Shown here: positions 24,164-36,886 of the stretch, in pieces
How positions within the stretch are numbered: position 1 is the stretch's first letter
Layout of the letters: each line of letters begins with the position of its first letter
From: Acanthosepion esculentum
Taxonomy: Eukaryota; Mollusca; Cephalopoda; Sepiida; Sepiidae
Reading direction: 5' to 3'
Length of the DNA: 64,000 nucleotides
Assembly (NCBI GenBank): GCA_964036315.1
Contig: OZ038509.1
Span: 30,148,968-30,212,967 of the forward strand
Made by a program: the position numbers and the translations under genes
The notes under the pieces: model-generated
What the model was told of the DNA's origin: nothing
Seen by the model: only the letters and a program-made list of their open reading frames with translations
The model's database searches: none

Positions 24164-27100
24164 TTGAAAATGTTAAAATCAAATGGAATTATAGCAGATT
24201 TTGTTATGTTTCAATTGAAAATGTTACAATCAAATGGAATTATAGCAGATTTTGTTATGTTTCAATTGAAAATGTTAAAATCAAATGGAATTGTAGCAGA
24301 TTTTGTTGTTTCAATTGAAAATGTTACAATCAAATGGAATTATAGCAGATTTTGTTATTTTTCAATTGAAAATGTTAAAATCAAATGTAATTATAGCAGA
24401 TTTTGTTATGTTTCAATTGAAAATGTTAAAATCAAATGGAATTATAGCAGATTTTTTTATTTTTCAATTGAAAATGTTACAATCAAATGGAATTATAGCA
24501 GATTTATTATGTTTCAATTGAAAATGTTACAATCAAATGTAATTATAGCAGATTTTGTTATGTTTCAATTGAAAATGTTAAAATCAAATGGAATTATAGC
24601 AGATTTTGTTATGTTTCAATTGAAAATGTTAAAATCAAATGGAATTATAGCAGATTTTGTTATTTTCAATTGAAAATTTTTAAATCAAATGGAATTATAG
24701 CAGATTTTGTTATGTTTCAATTGAAAATGTTAAAATCAAATGGAATTATAGCAGATTTTGTTATGTTTCAATTGAAAATGTTAAAATCAAATGTAATTAT
24801 AGCAGATTTTGTTATGTTTCAATTTAAAATGTTAAAATCAAATTGAATTAAAGCAGATTTTCTTCTTTTTCCATTGAAAATTTTAAAATCAAATGAAATT
24901 ATAGCACATTTTGTTATTTTTCATTTGGAAATGTTAAAATCAAATGGAATTATAGCAGATTTTGTTATTTTTCAATTGAAAATGTTAAAATCAAATGGAA
25001 TTATAGCAGATTTTGTTAATTTTCAATTGAAATTGTTACAATCAAATGTAATTATAGCAGATTTTGTTATGTTTCAATTGAAAATGTTACAATCAAATGG
25101 AATTATAGCAGATTTTGTTATGTTTCAATTGAAAATGTTACAATCAAATGGAATTATAGCAGATTTTGTTATGTTTCAATTGAAAATGTTACAATCAAAT
25201 GGAATTATAGCAGATTTTGTTATGTTTCAATTGAAAATATTAAAATCAAATGGAATTATAGCAGATTTTGTTATGTTTCAATTGAAAATGTTAAAATCAA
25301 ATGTAATTATAGCAGATTTTGTTAGTTTTCAATTTAAAATGTTAAAATCAAATTGAATTATAGCAGATTTTCTTCTTTTTCCATTGAAAATTTAAAAATC
25401 AAATGAAATTATAGCACATTTTGTTATTTTTTATTTGGAAATGTTAAAATCAAATGGAATTATAGCAGATTTTGATATTTTTCATTTGGAAATGATAAAA
25501 TCAAAGAGAATTATAGCAGATTTTGTCATGTTTCAATTGAAAATGTTACAATCAAATGGAATTATAGCAGATTTTGTTATTTTCAATTGAAAATGTTAAA
25601 ATCAAATGGAATTATAGCAGATTTTGTTATGTTTCAATTGAAAATGTTACAATCAAATGGAATTATAGCAGATTTTGTTATGTTTCAATTGAAAATGTTA
25701 AAATCAAATGGAATTATAGCAGATTTTGTTGTTTCAATTGAAAATGTTACAATCAAATGGAATTATAGCAGATTTTTTTATTTTTCAATTGAAAATGTTA
25801 AAATCAAATGTAATTATAGCAGATTTTGTTATGTTTCAATTGAAAATGTTAAAATCAAATGGAATTATAGCAGATTTTTTTATTTTTCAATTGAAAATGT
25901 TACAATCAAATGGAATTATAGCAGATTTATTATGTTTCAATTGAAAATGTTACAATCAAATGTAATTATAGCAGATTTTGTTATGTTTCAATTGAAAATG
26001 TTAAAATCAAATGGAATTATAGCAGATTTTGTTATGTTTCAATTGAAAATGTTAAAATCAAATGTAATTATAGCAGATTTTGTTATGTTTCAATTTAAAA
26101 TGTTAAAATCAAATTGAATTAAAGCAGATTTTCTTCTTTTTCCATTGAAAATTTTAAAATCAAATGAAATTATAGCACATTTTGTTATTTTTCATTTGGA
26201 AATGTTAAAATCAAATGGAATTACAGCAGATTTTGTTATTTTTCAATTGAAAATGTTAAAATCAAATGGAATTATAGCAGATTTTGTTAATTTTCAATTG
26301 AAATTGTTACAATCAAATGTAATTATAGCAGATTTTGTTATGTTTCAATTGAAAATGTTACAATCAAATGGAATTATAGCAGATTTTGTTATGTTTCAAT
26401 TGAAAATGTTACAATCAAATGGAATTATAGCAGATTTTTTTATGTTTCAATTGAAAATGTTACAATCAAATGGAATTATAGCAGATTTTGTTATGTTTCA
26501 ATTGAAAATATTAAAATCAAATGGAATTATAGCAGATTTTGTTATGTTTCAATTGAAAATGTTAAAATCAAATGTAATTATAGCAGATTTTGTTAGTTTT
26601 CAATTTAAAATGTTAAAATCAAATTGAATTATAGCAGATTTTCTTCTTTTTCCATTGAAAATTTAAAAATCAAATGAAATTATAGCACATTTTGTTATTT
26701 TTTATTTGGAAATGTTAAAATCAAATGGAATTATAGCAGATTTTGTTATGTTTCAATTGAAAATGTTAAAATCAAATGTAATTATAGCAGATTTTGTTAT
26801 GTTTCAATTTGAAATGTTAAAATCAAATTGAATTAAAGCAGATTTTCTTCTTTTTCCATAGAAAATTTTAAAATCAAATGAAATTATAGCACATTTTGTT
26901 ATTTTTCATTTGGAAATGTTAAAATCAAATGGAATTATAGCAGATTTTGTTATTTTTCAATTGAAAATGTTAAAATCAAATGGAATTATAGCAGATTTTG
27001 TTAATTTTCAATTGAAATTGTTACAATCAAATGTAATTATAGCAGATTTTGTTATGTTTCAATTGAAAATGTTACAATCAAATGGAATTATAGCAGATTT

Positions 27101-28735
27101 TGTTATGTTTCAATTGAAAATGTTACAATCAAATGGAATTATAGCAGATTTTGTTATGTTTCAATTGAAAATGTTACAATCAAATGGAATTATAGCAGAT
27201 TTTGTTATGTTTCAATTGAAAATATTAAAATCAAATGGAATTATAGCAGATTTTGTTATGTTTCAATTGAAAATGTTAAAATCAAATGTAATTATAGCAG
27301 ATTTTGTTAGTTTTCAATTTAAAATGTTAAAATCAAATTGAATTATAGCAGATTTTCTTCTTTTTCCATTGAAAATTTAAAAATCAAATGAAATTATAGC
27401 ACATTTTGTTATTTTTTATTTGGAAATGTTAAAATCAAATGGAATTATAGCAGATTTTGATATTTTTCATTTGGAAATGATAAAATCAAAGAGAATTATA
27501 GCAGATTTTGTCATGTTTCAATTGAAAATGTTACAATCAAATGGAATTATAGCAGATTTTGTTATTTTCAATTGAAAATGTTAAAATCAAATGGAATTAT
27601 AGCAGATTTTGTTATGTTTCAATTGAAAATGTTACAATCAAATGGAATTATAGCAGATTTTGTTATGTTTCAATTGAAAATGTTAAAATCAAATGGAATT
27701 ATAGCAGATTTTGTTGTTTCAATTGAAAATGTTACAATCAAATGGAATTATAGCAGATTTTTTTATTTTTCAATTGAAAATGTTAAAATCAAATGTAATT
27801 ATAGCAGATTTTGTTATGTTTCAATTGAAAATGTTAAAATCAAATGGAATTATAGCAGATTTTTTTATTTTTCAATTGAAAATGTTACAATCAAATGGAA
27901 TTATAGCAGATTTATTATGTTTCAATTGAAAATGTTACAATCAAATGTAATTATAGCAGATTTTGTTATGTTTCAATTGAAAATGTTAAAATCAAATGGA
28001 ATTATAGCAGATTTTGTTATGTTTCAATTGAAAATGTTAAAATCAAATGGAATTATAGCAGATTTTGTTATTTTCAATTGAAAATTTTTAAATCAAATGG
28101 AATTATAGCAGATTTTGTTATGTTTCAATTGAAAATGTTAAAATCAAATGGAATTATAGCAGATTTTGTTATGTTTCAATTGAAAATGTTAAAATCAAAT
28201 GTAATTATAGCAGATTTTGTTATGTTTCAATTTAAAATGTTAAAATCAAATTGAATTAAAGCAGATTTTCTTCTTTTTCCATTGAAAATTTTAAAATCAA
28301 ATGAAATTATAGCACATTTTGTTATTTTTCATTTGGAAATGTTAAAATCAAATGGAATTATAGCAGATTTTGTTATTTTTCAATTGAAAATGTTAAAATC
28401 AAATGGAATTATAGCAGATTTTGTTAATTTTCAATTGAAATTGTTACAATCAAATGTAATTATAGCAGATTTTGTTATGTTTCAATTGAAAATGTTACAA
28501 TCAAATGGAATTATAGCAGATTTTGTTATGTTTCAATTGAAAATGTTACAATCAAATGGAATTATAGCAGATTTTGTTATGTTTCAATTGAAAATATTAA
28601 AATCAAATGGAATTATAGCAGATTTTGTTATGTTTCAATTGAAAATGTTAAAATCAAATGTAATTATAGCAGATTTTGTTAGTTTTCAATTTAAAATGTT
28701 AAAATCAAATTGAATTATAGCAGATTTTCTTCTTT

Positions 28736-29036
28736 TTCCATTGAAAATTTAAAAATCAAATGAAATTATAGCACATTTTGTTATTTTTTATTTGGAAATG
28801 TTACAATCAAATGGAATTATAGCAGATTTTGATATTTTTTATTTGGAAATGATAAAATCAAAGAGAATTATAGCAGATTTTGTGTTTTTTCAATTGAAAA
28901 ATTGTAAATCAAATGAAATTATACCAGATTTTGTTATTTTTCATTTGAAAATGTTAAAATCAAATGTTATCATGGCAGATTTTATTATTTTTTAATTGAA
29001 AATGTTGAAATCAAAAGGATTTTTCACAGATTTTGT
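28736..29036 (+). repeat. Diverged-island fragment, short copy
   Basis: Matches the zone C string running from the beta tract through TTTGGAAATGATAAAATC and CAATTGAAAAATTGTAAATC to the TTTAATTGAAAATG monomer (compare 18,480-18,750). It then jumps, within TTTTGTTGTTTCAATTGAAAAT, to an ordinary block with GTTACAATC. The longer copies at 32,650 and 36,059 continue instead with TTTAAAATC into more island sequence. The shared junction string marks a recombination point. Confidence 0.8.
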
Positions 29037-30068
29037 TGTTTCAATTGAAAATGTTACAATCAAATGGAATTATAGCAGATTTTGTTATTTTCAATTGAAA
29101 ATGTTAAAATCAAATGGAATTATAGCAGATTTTGTTATGTTTCAATTGAAAATGTTACAATCAAATGGAATTATAGCAGATTTTGTTATGTTTCAATTGA
29201 AAATGTTAAAATCAAATGGAATTATAGCAGATTTTGTTGTTTCAATTGAAAATGTTACAATCAAATGGAATTATAGCAGATTTTTTTATTTTTCAATTGA
29301 AAATGTTAAAATCAAATGTAATTATAGCAGATTTTGTTATGTTTCAATTGAAAATGTTAAAATCAAATGGAATTATAGCAGATTTTTTTATTTTTCAATT
29401 GAAAATGTTACAATCAAATGGAATTATAGCAGATTTATTATGTTTCAATTGAAAATGTTACAATCAAATGTAATTATAGCAGATTTTGTTATGTTTCAAT
29501 TGAAAATGTTAAAATCAAATGGAATTATAGCAGATTTTGTTATGTTTCAATTGAAAATGTTAAAATCAAATGGAATTATAGCAGATTTTGTTATTTTCAA
29601 TTGAAAATTTTTAAATCAAATGGAATTATAGCAGATTTTGTTATGTTTCAATTGAAAATGTTAAAATCAAATGGAATTATAGCAGATTTTGTTATGTTTC
29701 AATTGAAAATGTTAAAATCAAATGTAATTATAGCAGATTTTGTTATGTTTCAATTTAAAATGTTAAAATCAAATTGAATTAAAGCAGATTTTCTTCTTTT
29801 TCCATTGAAAATTTTAAAATCAAATGAAATTATAGCACATTTTGTTATTTTTCATTTGGAAATGTTAAAATCAAATGGAATTACAGCAGATTTTGTTATT
29901 TTTCAATTGAAAATGTTAAAATCAAATGGAATTATAGCAGATTTTGTTAATTTTCAATTGAAATTATTACAATCAAATGGAATTATAGCAGATTTTGTTA
30001 TGTTTCAATTGAAAATGTTACAATCAAATGGAATTATAGCAGATTTTGTTATGTTTCAATTGAAAATA

Positions 30069-33000
30069 TTAAAATCAAATGGAATTATAGCAGATTTTGT
30101 TATGTTTCAATTGAAAATGTTAAAATCAAATGTAATTATAGCAGATTTTGTTAGTTTTCAATTTAAAATGTTAAAATCAAATTGAATTATAGCAGATTTT
30201 CTTCTTTTTCCATTGAAAATTTAAAAATCAAATGAAATTATAGCACATTTTGTTATTTTTTATTTGGAAATGTTAAAATCAAATGGAATTATAGCAGATT
30301 TTGTTATGTTTCAATTGAAAATGTTAAAATCAAATGTAATTATAGCAGATTTTGTTATGTTTCAATTTAAAATGTTAAAATCAAATTGAATTAAAGCAGA
30401 TTTTCTTCTTTTTCCATAGAAAATTTTAAAATCAAATGAAATTATAGCACATTTTGTTATTTTTCATTTGGAAATGTTAAAATCAAATGGAATTATAGCA
30501 GATTTTGTTATTTTTCAATTGAAAATGTTAAAATCAAATGGAATTATAGCAGATTTTGTTAATTTTCAATTGAAATTGTTACAATCAAATGTAATTATAG
30601 CAGATTTTGTTATGTTTCAATTGAAAATGTTACAATCAAATGGAATTATAGCAGATTTTGTTATGTTTCAATTGAAAATGTTACAATCAAATGGAATTAT
30701 AGCAGATTTTGTTATGTTTCAATTGAAAATGTTACAATCAAATGGAATTATAGCAGATTTTGTTATGTTTCAATTGAAAATATTAAAATCAAATGGAATT
30801 ATAGCAGATTTTGTTATGTTTCAATTGAAAATGTTAAAATCAAATGTAATTATAGCAGATTTTGTTAGTTTTCAATTTAAAATGTTAAAATCAAATTGAA
30901 TTATAGCAGATTTTCTTCTTTTTCCATTGAAAATTTAAAAATCAAATGAAATTATAGCACATTTTGTTATTTTTTATTTGGAAATGTTAAAATCAAATGG
31001 AATTATAGCAGATTTTGATATTTTTCATTTGGAAATGATAAAATCAAAGAGAATTATAGCAGATTTTGTCATGTTTCAATTGAAAATGTTACAATCAAAT
31101 GGAATTATAGCAGATTTTGTTATTTTCAATTGAAAATGTTAAAATCAAATGGAATTATAGCAGATTTTGTTATGTTTCAATTGAAAATGTTACAATCAAA
31201 TGGAATTATAGCAGATTTTGTTATGTTTCAATTGAAAATGTTAAAATCAAATGGAATTATAGCAGATTTTGTTGTTTCAATTGAAAATGTTACAATCAAA
31301 TGGAATTATAGCAGATTTTTTTATTTTTCAATTGAAAATGTTAAAATCAAATGTAATTATAGCAGATTTTGTTATGTTTCAATTGAAAATGTTAAAATCA
31401 AATGGAATTATAGCAGATTTTTTTATTTTTCAATTGAAAATGTTACAATCAAATGGAATTATAGCAGATTTATTATGTTTCAATTGAAAATGTTACAATC
31501 AAATGTAATTATAGCAGATTTTGTTATGTTTCAATTGAAAATGTTAAAATCAAATGGAATTATAGCAGATTTTGTTATGTTTCAATTGAAAATGTTAAAA
31601 TCAAATGGAATTATAGCAGATTTTGTTATTTTCAATTGAAAATTTTTAAATCAAATGGAATTATAGCAGATTTTGTTATGTTTCAATTGAAAATGTTAAA
31701 ATCAAATGGAATTATAGCAGATTTTGTTATGTTTCAATTGAAAATGTTAAAATCAAATGTAATTATAGCAGATTTTGTTATGTTTCAATTTAAAATGTTA
31801 AAATCAAATTGAATTAAAGCAGATTTTCTTCTTTTTCCATTGAAAATTTTAAAATCAAATGAAATTATAGCACATTTTGTTATTTTTCATTTGGAAATGT
31901 TAAAATCAAATGGAATTATAGCAGATTTTGTTATTTTTCAATTGAAAATGTTAAAATCAAATGGAATTATAGCAGATTTTGTTAATTTTCAATTGAAATT
32001 GTTACAATCAAATGTAATTATAGCAGATTTTGTTATGTTTCAATTGAAAATGTTACAATCAAATGGAATTATAGCAGATTTTGTTATGTTTCAATTGAAA
32101 ATGTTACAATCAAATGGAATTATAGCAGATTTTGTTATGTTTCAATTGAAAATGTTACAATCAAATGGAATTATAGCAGATTTTGTTATGTTTCAATTGA
32201 AAATATTAAAATCAAATGGAATTATAGCAGATTTTGTTATGTTTCAATTGAAAATGTTAAAATCAAATGTAATTATAGCAGATTTTGTTAGTTTTCAATT
32301 TAAAATGTTAAAATCAAATTGAATTATAGCAGATTTTCTTCTTTTTCCATTGAAAATTTAAAAATCAAATGAAATTATAGCACATTTTGTTATTTTTTAT
32401 TTGGAAATGTTACAATCAAATGGAATTATAGCAGATTTTGATATTTTTTATTTGGAAATGATAAAATCAAAGAGAATTATAGCAGATTTTGTGTTTTTTC
32501 AATTGAAAAATTGTAAATCAAATGAAATTATACCAGATTTTGTTATTTTTCATTTGAAAATGTTAAAATCAAATGTTATCATGGCAGATTTTATTATTTT
32601 TTAATTGAAAATGTTGAAATCAAAAGGATTTTTCACAGATTTTGTTGTTTCAATTGAAAATTTTAAAATCAAATGGAATTATAGCAGGTTTTGTTATTTT
32701 TCATTGAAAATGTTAAAATCAAATGCAATTGTAGCAGATCTTTTTATTTTACTATTGAAAATGTTGGAATAAAATGGAATTAATGATGATTTTGTTATTT
32801 TTCAATTGAAAATGGTAAAATCAAATGGAATTGTATCAAATTTTGTTATTTTTCAATTGAAAATGTTAAAATCAAAGGGAATTGTAGAAAAATTTTGTTA
32901 TTTTTCAATTGAAAATGTTGAAATCGAAGGGAATTAATGATGGTTTTGTTATTTTTCTATTGAAATTGTTAAAATCAAATGGAATTATAGAAGATTCTAT

Positions 33001-33477
33001 TATTTTTCAATTGAAAATGTTAATATAAAATGGAATTATAGCAGATTTTGATATTCTTCAATTGAAAATATTAATATCAAATAAAATTATAGCAGATTTT
33101 GTTATTTTTCAATTGAAAATGTTAAAATCAAACAGTATATATAATAGATTTTGTTATTTTTCAATTGAAAATATCAAAATCAAATGGAATTATACCATAT
33201 TTTGTTATTTTTCAATTGAAAATGTATAAATAAATGGAATTAATGCTCATTTTCTTATTCTTCAATTGGAAATATTGAAATAAAATGAAATTATAGCAGA
33301 TGTTGTTATTTTTCAGTTGAAAATGTTAAAATCAAATGGAATTATAGCAGATTTTCTTATTCTTCAATTGAAAATGGTAAAATCAAATGGAATTATTCCA
33401 GATTTTGTTATTATTCAATTGAAAACATAAAAATCAAATGGAATTATAGCAGATTTTGTTATTTTCAATTGAAAATG
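30069..33477 (+). repeat. 3,409-bp tandem duplication, first copy
   Basis: Matches the next 3,409 bp. Identity starts just after an A/G difference at 30068/33477 and runs to 33541/36950, where T at 33542 faces G at 36951. I saw no mismatch between the copies in the segments compared, including the highly diverged part, so the event is recent or the copies are being actively homogenised. The unit holds two alpha and two beta monomers, one 49-bp block and one long island fragment. Confidence 0.88.
32346..33440 (+). repeat. Diverged-island fragment, long copy 1
   Basis: Follows zone C from about 18,480 to about 19,600, with its own changes. GGATTAAAATGG at 18,904 is GGAATAAAATGG here. One monomer present at 19,310-19,390 is missing near 33,190 (a join within GGAATTATA). 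The last part is shorter: after GGAATTATTCCAG the sequence returns at once to AACATAAAAATC and then consensus monomers. Confidence 0.85.
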
Positions 33478-36400
33478 TTAAAATCAAATGGAATTATAGC
33501 AGATTTTGTTATGTTTCAATTGAAAATGTTAAAATCAAATGTAATTATAGCAGATTTTGTTAGTTTTCAATTTAAAATGTTAAAATCAAATTGAATTATA
33601 GCAGATTTTCTTCTTTTTCCATTGAAAATTTAAAAATCAAATGAAATTATAGCACATTTTGTTATTTTTTATTTGGAAATGTTAAAATCAAATGGAATTA
33701 TAGCAGATTTTGTTATGTTTCAATTGAAAATGTTAAAATCAAATGTAATTATAGCAGATTTTGTTATGTTTCAATTTAAAATGTTAAAATCAAATTGAAT
33801 TAAAGCAGATTTTCTTCTTTTTCCATAGAAAATTTTAAAATCAAATGAAATTATAGCACATTTTGTTATTTTTCATTTGGAAATGTTAAAATCAAATGGA
33901 ATTATAGCAGATTTTGTTATTTTTCAATTGAAAATGTTAAAATCAAATGGAATTATAGCAGATTTTGTTAATTTTCAATTGAAATTGTTACAATCAAATG
34001 TAATTATAGCAGATTTTGTTATGTTTCAATTGAAAATGTTACAATCAAATGGAATTATAGCAGATTTTGTTATGTTTCAATTGAAAATGTTACAATCAAA
34101 TGGAATTATAGCAGATTTTGTTATGTTTCAATTGAAAATGTTACAATCAAATGGAATTATAGCAGATTTTGTTATGTTTCAATTGAAAATATTAAAATCA
34201 AATGGAATTATAGCAGATTTTGTTATGTTTCAATTGAAAATGTTAAAATCAAATGTAATTATAGCAGATTTTGTTAGTTTTCAATTTAAAATGTTAAAAT
34301 CAAATTGAATTATAGCAGATTTTCTTCTTTTTCCATTGAAAATTTAAAAATCAAATGAAATTATAGCACATTTTGTTATTTTTTATTTGGAAATGTTAAA
34401 ATCAAATGGAATTATAGCAGATTTTGATATTTTTCATTTGGAAATGATAAAATCAAAGAGAATTATAGCAGATTTTGTCATGTTTCAATTGAAAATGTTA
34501 CAATCAAATGGAATTATAGCAGATTTTGTTATTTTCAATTGAAAATGTTAAAATCAAATGGAATTATAGCAGATTTTGTTATGTTTCAATTGAAAATGTT
34601 ACAATCAAATGGAATTATAGCAGATTTTGTTATGTTTCAATTGAAAATGTTAAAATCAAATGGAATTATAGCAGATTTTGTTGTTTCAATTGAAAATGTT
34701 ACAATCAAATGGAATTATAGCAGATTTTTTTATTTTTCAATTGAAAATGTTAAAATCAAATGTAATTATAGCAGATTTTGTTATGTTTCAATTGAAAATG
34801 TTAAAATCAAATGGAATTATAGCAGATTTTTTTATTTTTCAATTGAAAATGTTACAATCAAATGGAATTATAGCAGATTTATTATGTTTCAATTGAAAAT
34901 GTTACAATCAAATGTAATTATAGCAGATTTTGTTATGTTTCAATTGAAAATGTTAAAATCAAATGGAATTATAGCAGATTTTGTTATGTTTCAATTGAAA
35001 ATGTTAAAATCAAATGGAATTATAGCAGATTTTGTTATTTTCAATTGAAAATTTTTAAATCAAATGGAATTATAGCAGATTTTGTTATGTTTCAATTGAA
35101 AATGTTAAAATCAAATGGAATTATAGCAGATTTTGTTATGTTTCAATTGAAAATGTTAAAATCAAATGTAATTATAGCAGATTTTGTTATGTTTCAATTT
35201 AAAATGTTAAAATCAAATTGAATTAAAGCAGATTTTCTTCTTTTTCCATTGAAAATTTTAAAATCAAATGAAATTATAGCACATTTTGTTATTTTTCATT
35301 TGGAAATGTTAAAATCAAATGGAATTATAGCAGATTTTGTTATTTTTCAATTGAAAATGTTAAAATCAAATGGAATTATAGCAGATTTTGTTAATTTTCA
35401 ATTGAAATTGTTACAATCAAATGTAATTATAGCAGATTTTGTTATGTTTCAATTGAAAATGTTACAATCAAATGGAATTATAGCAGATTTTGTTATGTTT
35501 CAATTGAAAATGTTACAATCAAATGGAATTATAGCAGATTTTGTTATGTTTCAATTGAAAATGTTACAATCAAATGGAATTATAGCAGATTTTGTTATGT
35601 TTCAATTGAAAATATTAAAATCAAATGGAATTATAGCAGATTTTGTTATGTTTCAATTGAAAATGTTAAAATCAAATGTAATTATAGCAGATTTTGTTAG
35701 TTTTCAATTTAAAATGTTAAAATCAAATTGAATTATAGCAGATTTTCTTCTTTTTCCATTGAAAATTTAAAAATCAAATGAAATTATAGCACATTTTGTT
35801 ATTTTTTATTTGGAAATGTTACAATCAAATGGAATTATAGCAGATTTTGATATTTTTTATTTGGAAATGATAAAATCAAAGAGAATTATAGCAGATTTTG
35901 TGTTTTTTCAATTGAAAAATTGTAAATCAAATGAAATTATACCAGATTTTGTTATTTTTCATTTGAAAATGTTAAAATCAAATGTTATCATGGCAGATTT
36001 TATTATTTTTTAATTGAAAATGTTGAAATCAAAAGGATTTTTCACAGATTTTGTTGTTTCAATTGAAAATTTTAAAATCAAATGGAATTATAGCAGGTTT
36101 TGTTATTTTTCATTGAAAATGTTAAAATCAAATGCAATTGTAGCAGATCTTTTTATTTTACTATTGAAAATGTTGGAATAAAATGGAATTAATGATGATT
36201 TTGTTATTTTTCAATTGAAAATGGTAAAATCAAATGGAATTGTATCAAATTTTGTTATTTTTCAATTGAAAATGTTAAAATCAAAGGGAATTGTAGAAAA
36301 ATTTTGTTATTTTTCAATTGAAAATGTTGAAATCGAAGGGAATTAATGATGGTTTTGTTATTTTTCTATTGAAATTGTTAAAATCAAATGGAATTATAGA

Positions 36401-36886
36401 AGATTCTATTATTTTTCAATTGAAAATGTTAATATAAAATGGAATTATAGCAGATTTTGATATTCTTCAATTGAAAATATTAATATCAAATAAAATTATA
36501 GCAGATTTTGTTATTTTTCAATTGAAAATGTTAAAATCAAACAGTATATATAATAGATTTTGTTATTTTTCAATTGAAAATATCAAAATCAAATGGAATT
36601 ATACCATATTTTGTTATTTTTCAATTGAAAATGTATAAATAAATGGAATTAATGCTCATTTTCTTATTCTTCAATTGGAAATATTGAAATAAAATGAAAT
36701 TATAGCAGATGTTGTTATTTTTCAGTTGAAAATGTTAAAATCAAATGGAATTATAGCAGATTTTCTTATTCTTCAATTGAAAATGGTAAAATCAAATGGA
36801 ATTATTCCAGATTTTGTTATTATTCAATTGAAAACATAAAAATCAAATGGAATTATAGCAGATTTTGTTATTTTCAATTGAAAATG
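33478..36886 (+). repeat. 3,409-bp tandem duplication, second copy
   Basis: Second unit of the 3,409-bp period, with matching sequence running on to 36,950. Both copies share the CCATAGAAAATTTT variant (30,410 and 33,820) and ATGGCAG (32,581 and 35,990). An assembly artefact is possible with copies this alike. Confidence 0.88.
35755..36849 (+). repeat. Diverged-island fragment, long copy 2
   Basis: Same as 32,346-33,440 at an offset of 3,409 bp, with the same missing monomer and the same shortened right end. Those events therefore predate the 3,409-bp duplication. Confidence 0.85.

Larger units (their letters stand above)
24164..36860 (+). repeat. Zone E: composite HOR mixing diverged and ordinary monomers
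   Basis: Pieces of the island in zone C alternate with ordinary monomers. Two forms of the pyrimidine-tract monomer exist. Alpha has AATTAAAGCAG before the tract and AAAATTTTAAAATC after it (near 24,854, 26,122, 26,838, 28,262, 29,783, 30,394, 31,819, 33,806, 35,228). Beta has AATTATAGCAG and AAAATTTAAAAATC (near 25,365, 26,636, 27,351, 28,724, 30,195, 30,906, 32,331, 33,602, 34,318, 35,741). Alpha is followed by beta after about 410-515 bp. A third block contains a 49-bp junction and GATTTATTATG and lies near 24,303, 25,726, 27,711, 29,234, 31,269 and 34,678. Larger periods of about 3.4-3.6 kb join these blocks. No TAGGAG monomer is seen here. Confidence 0.85.
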
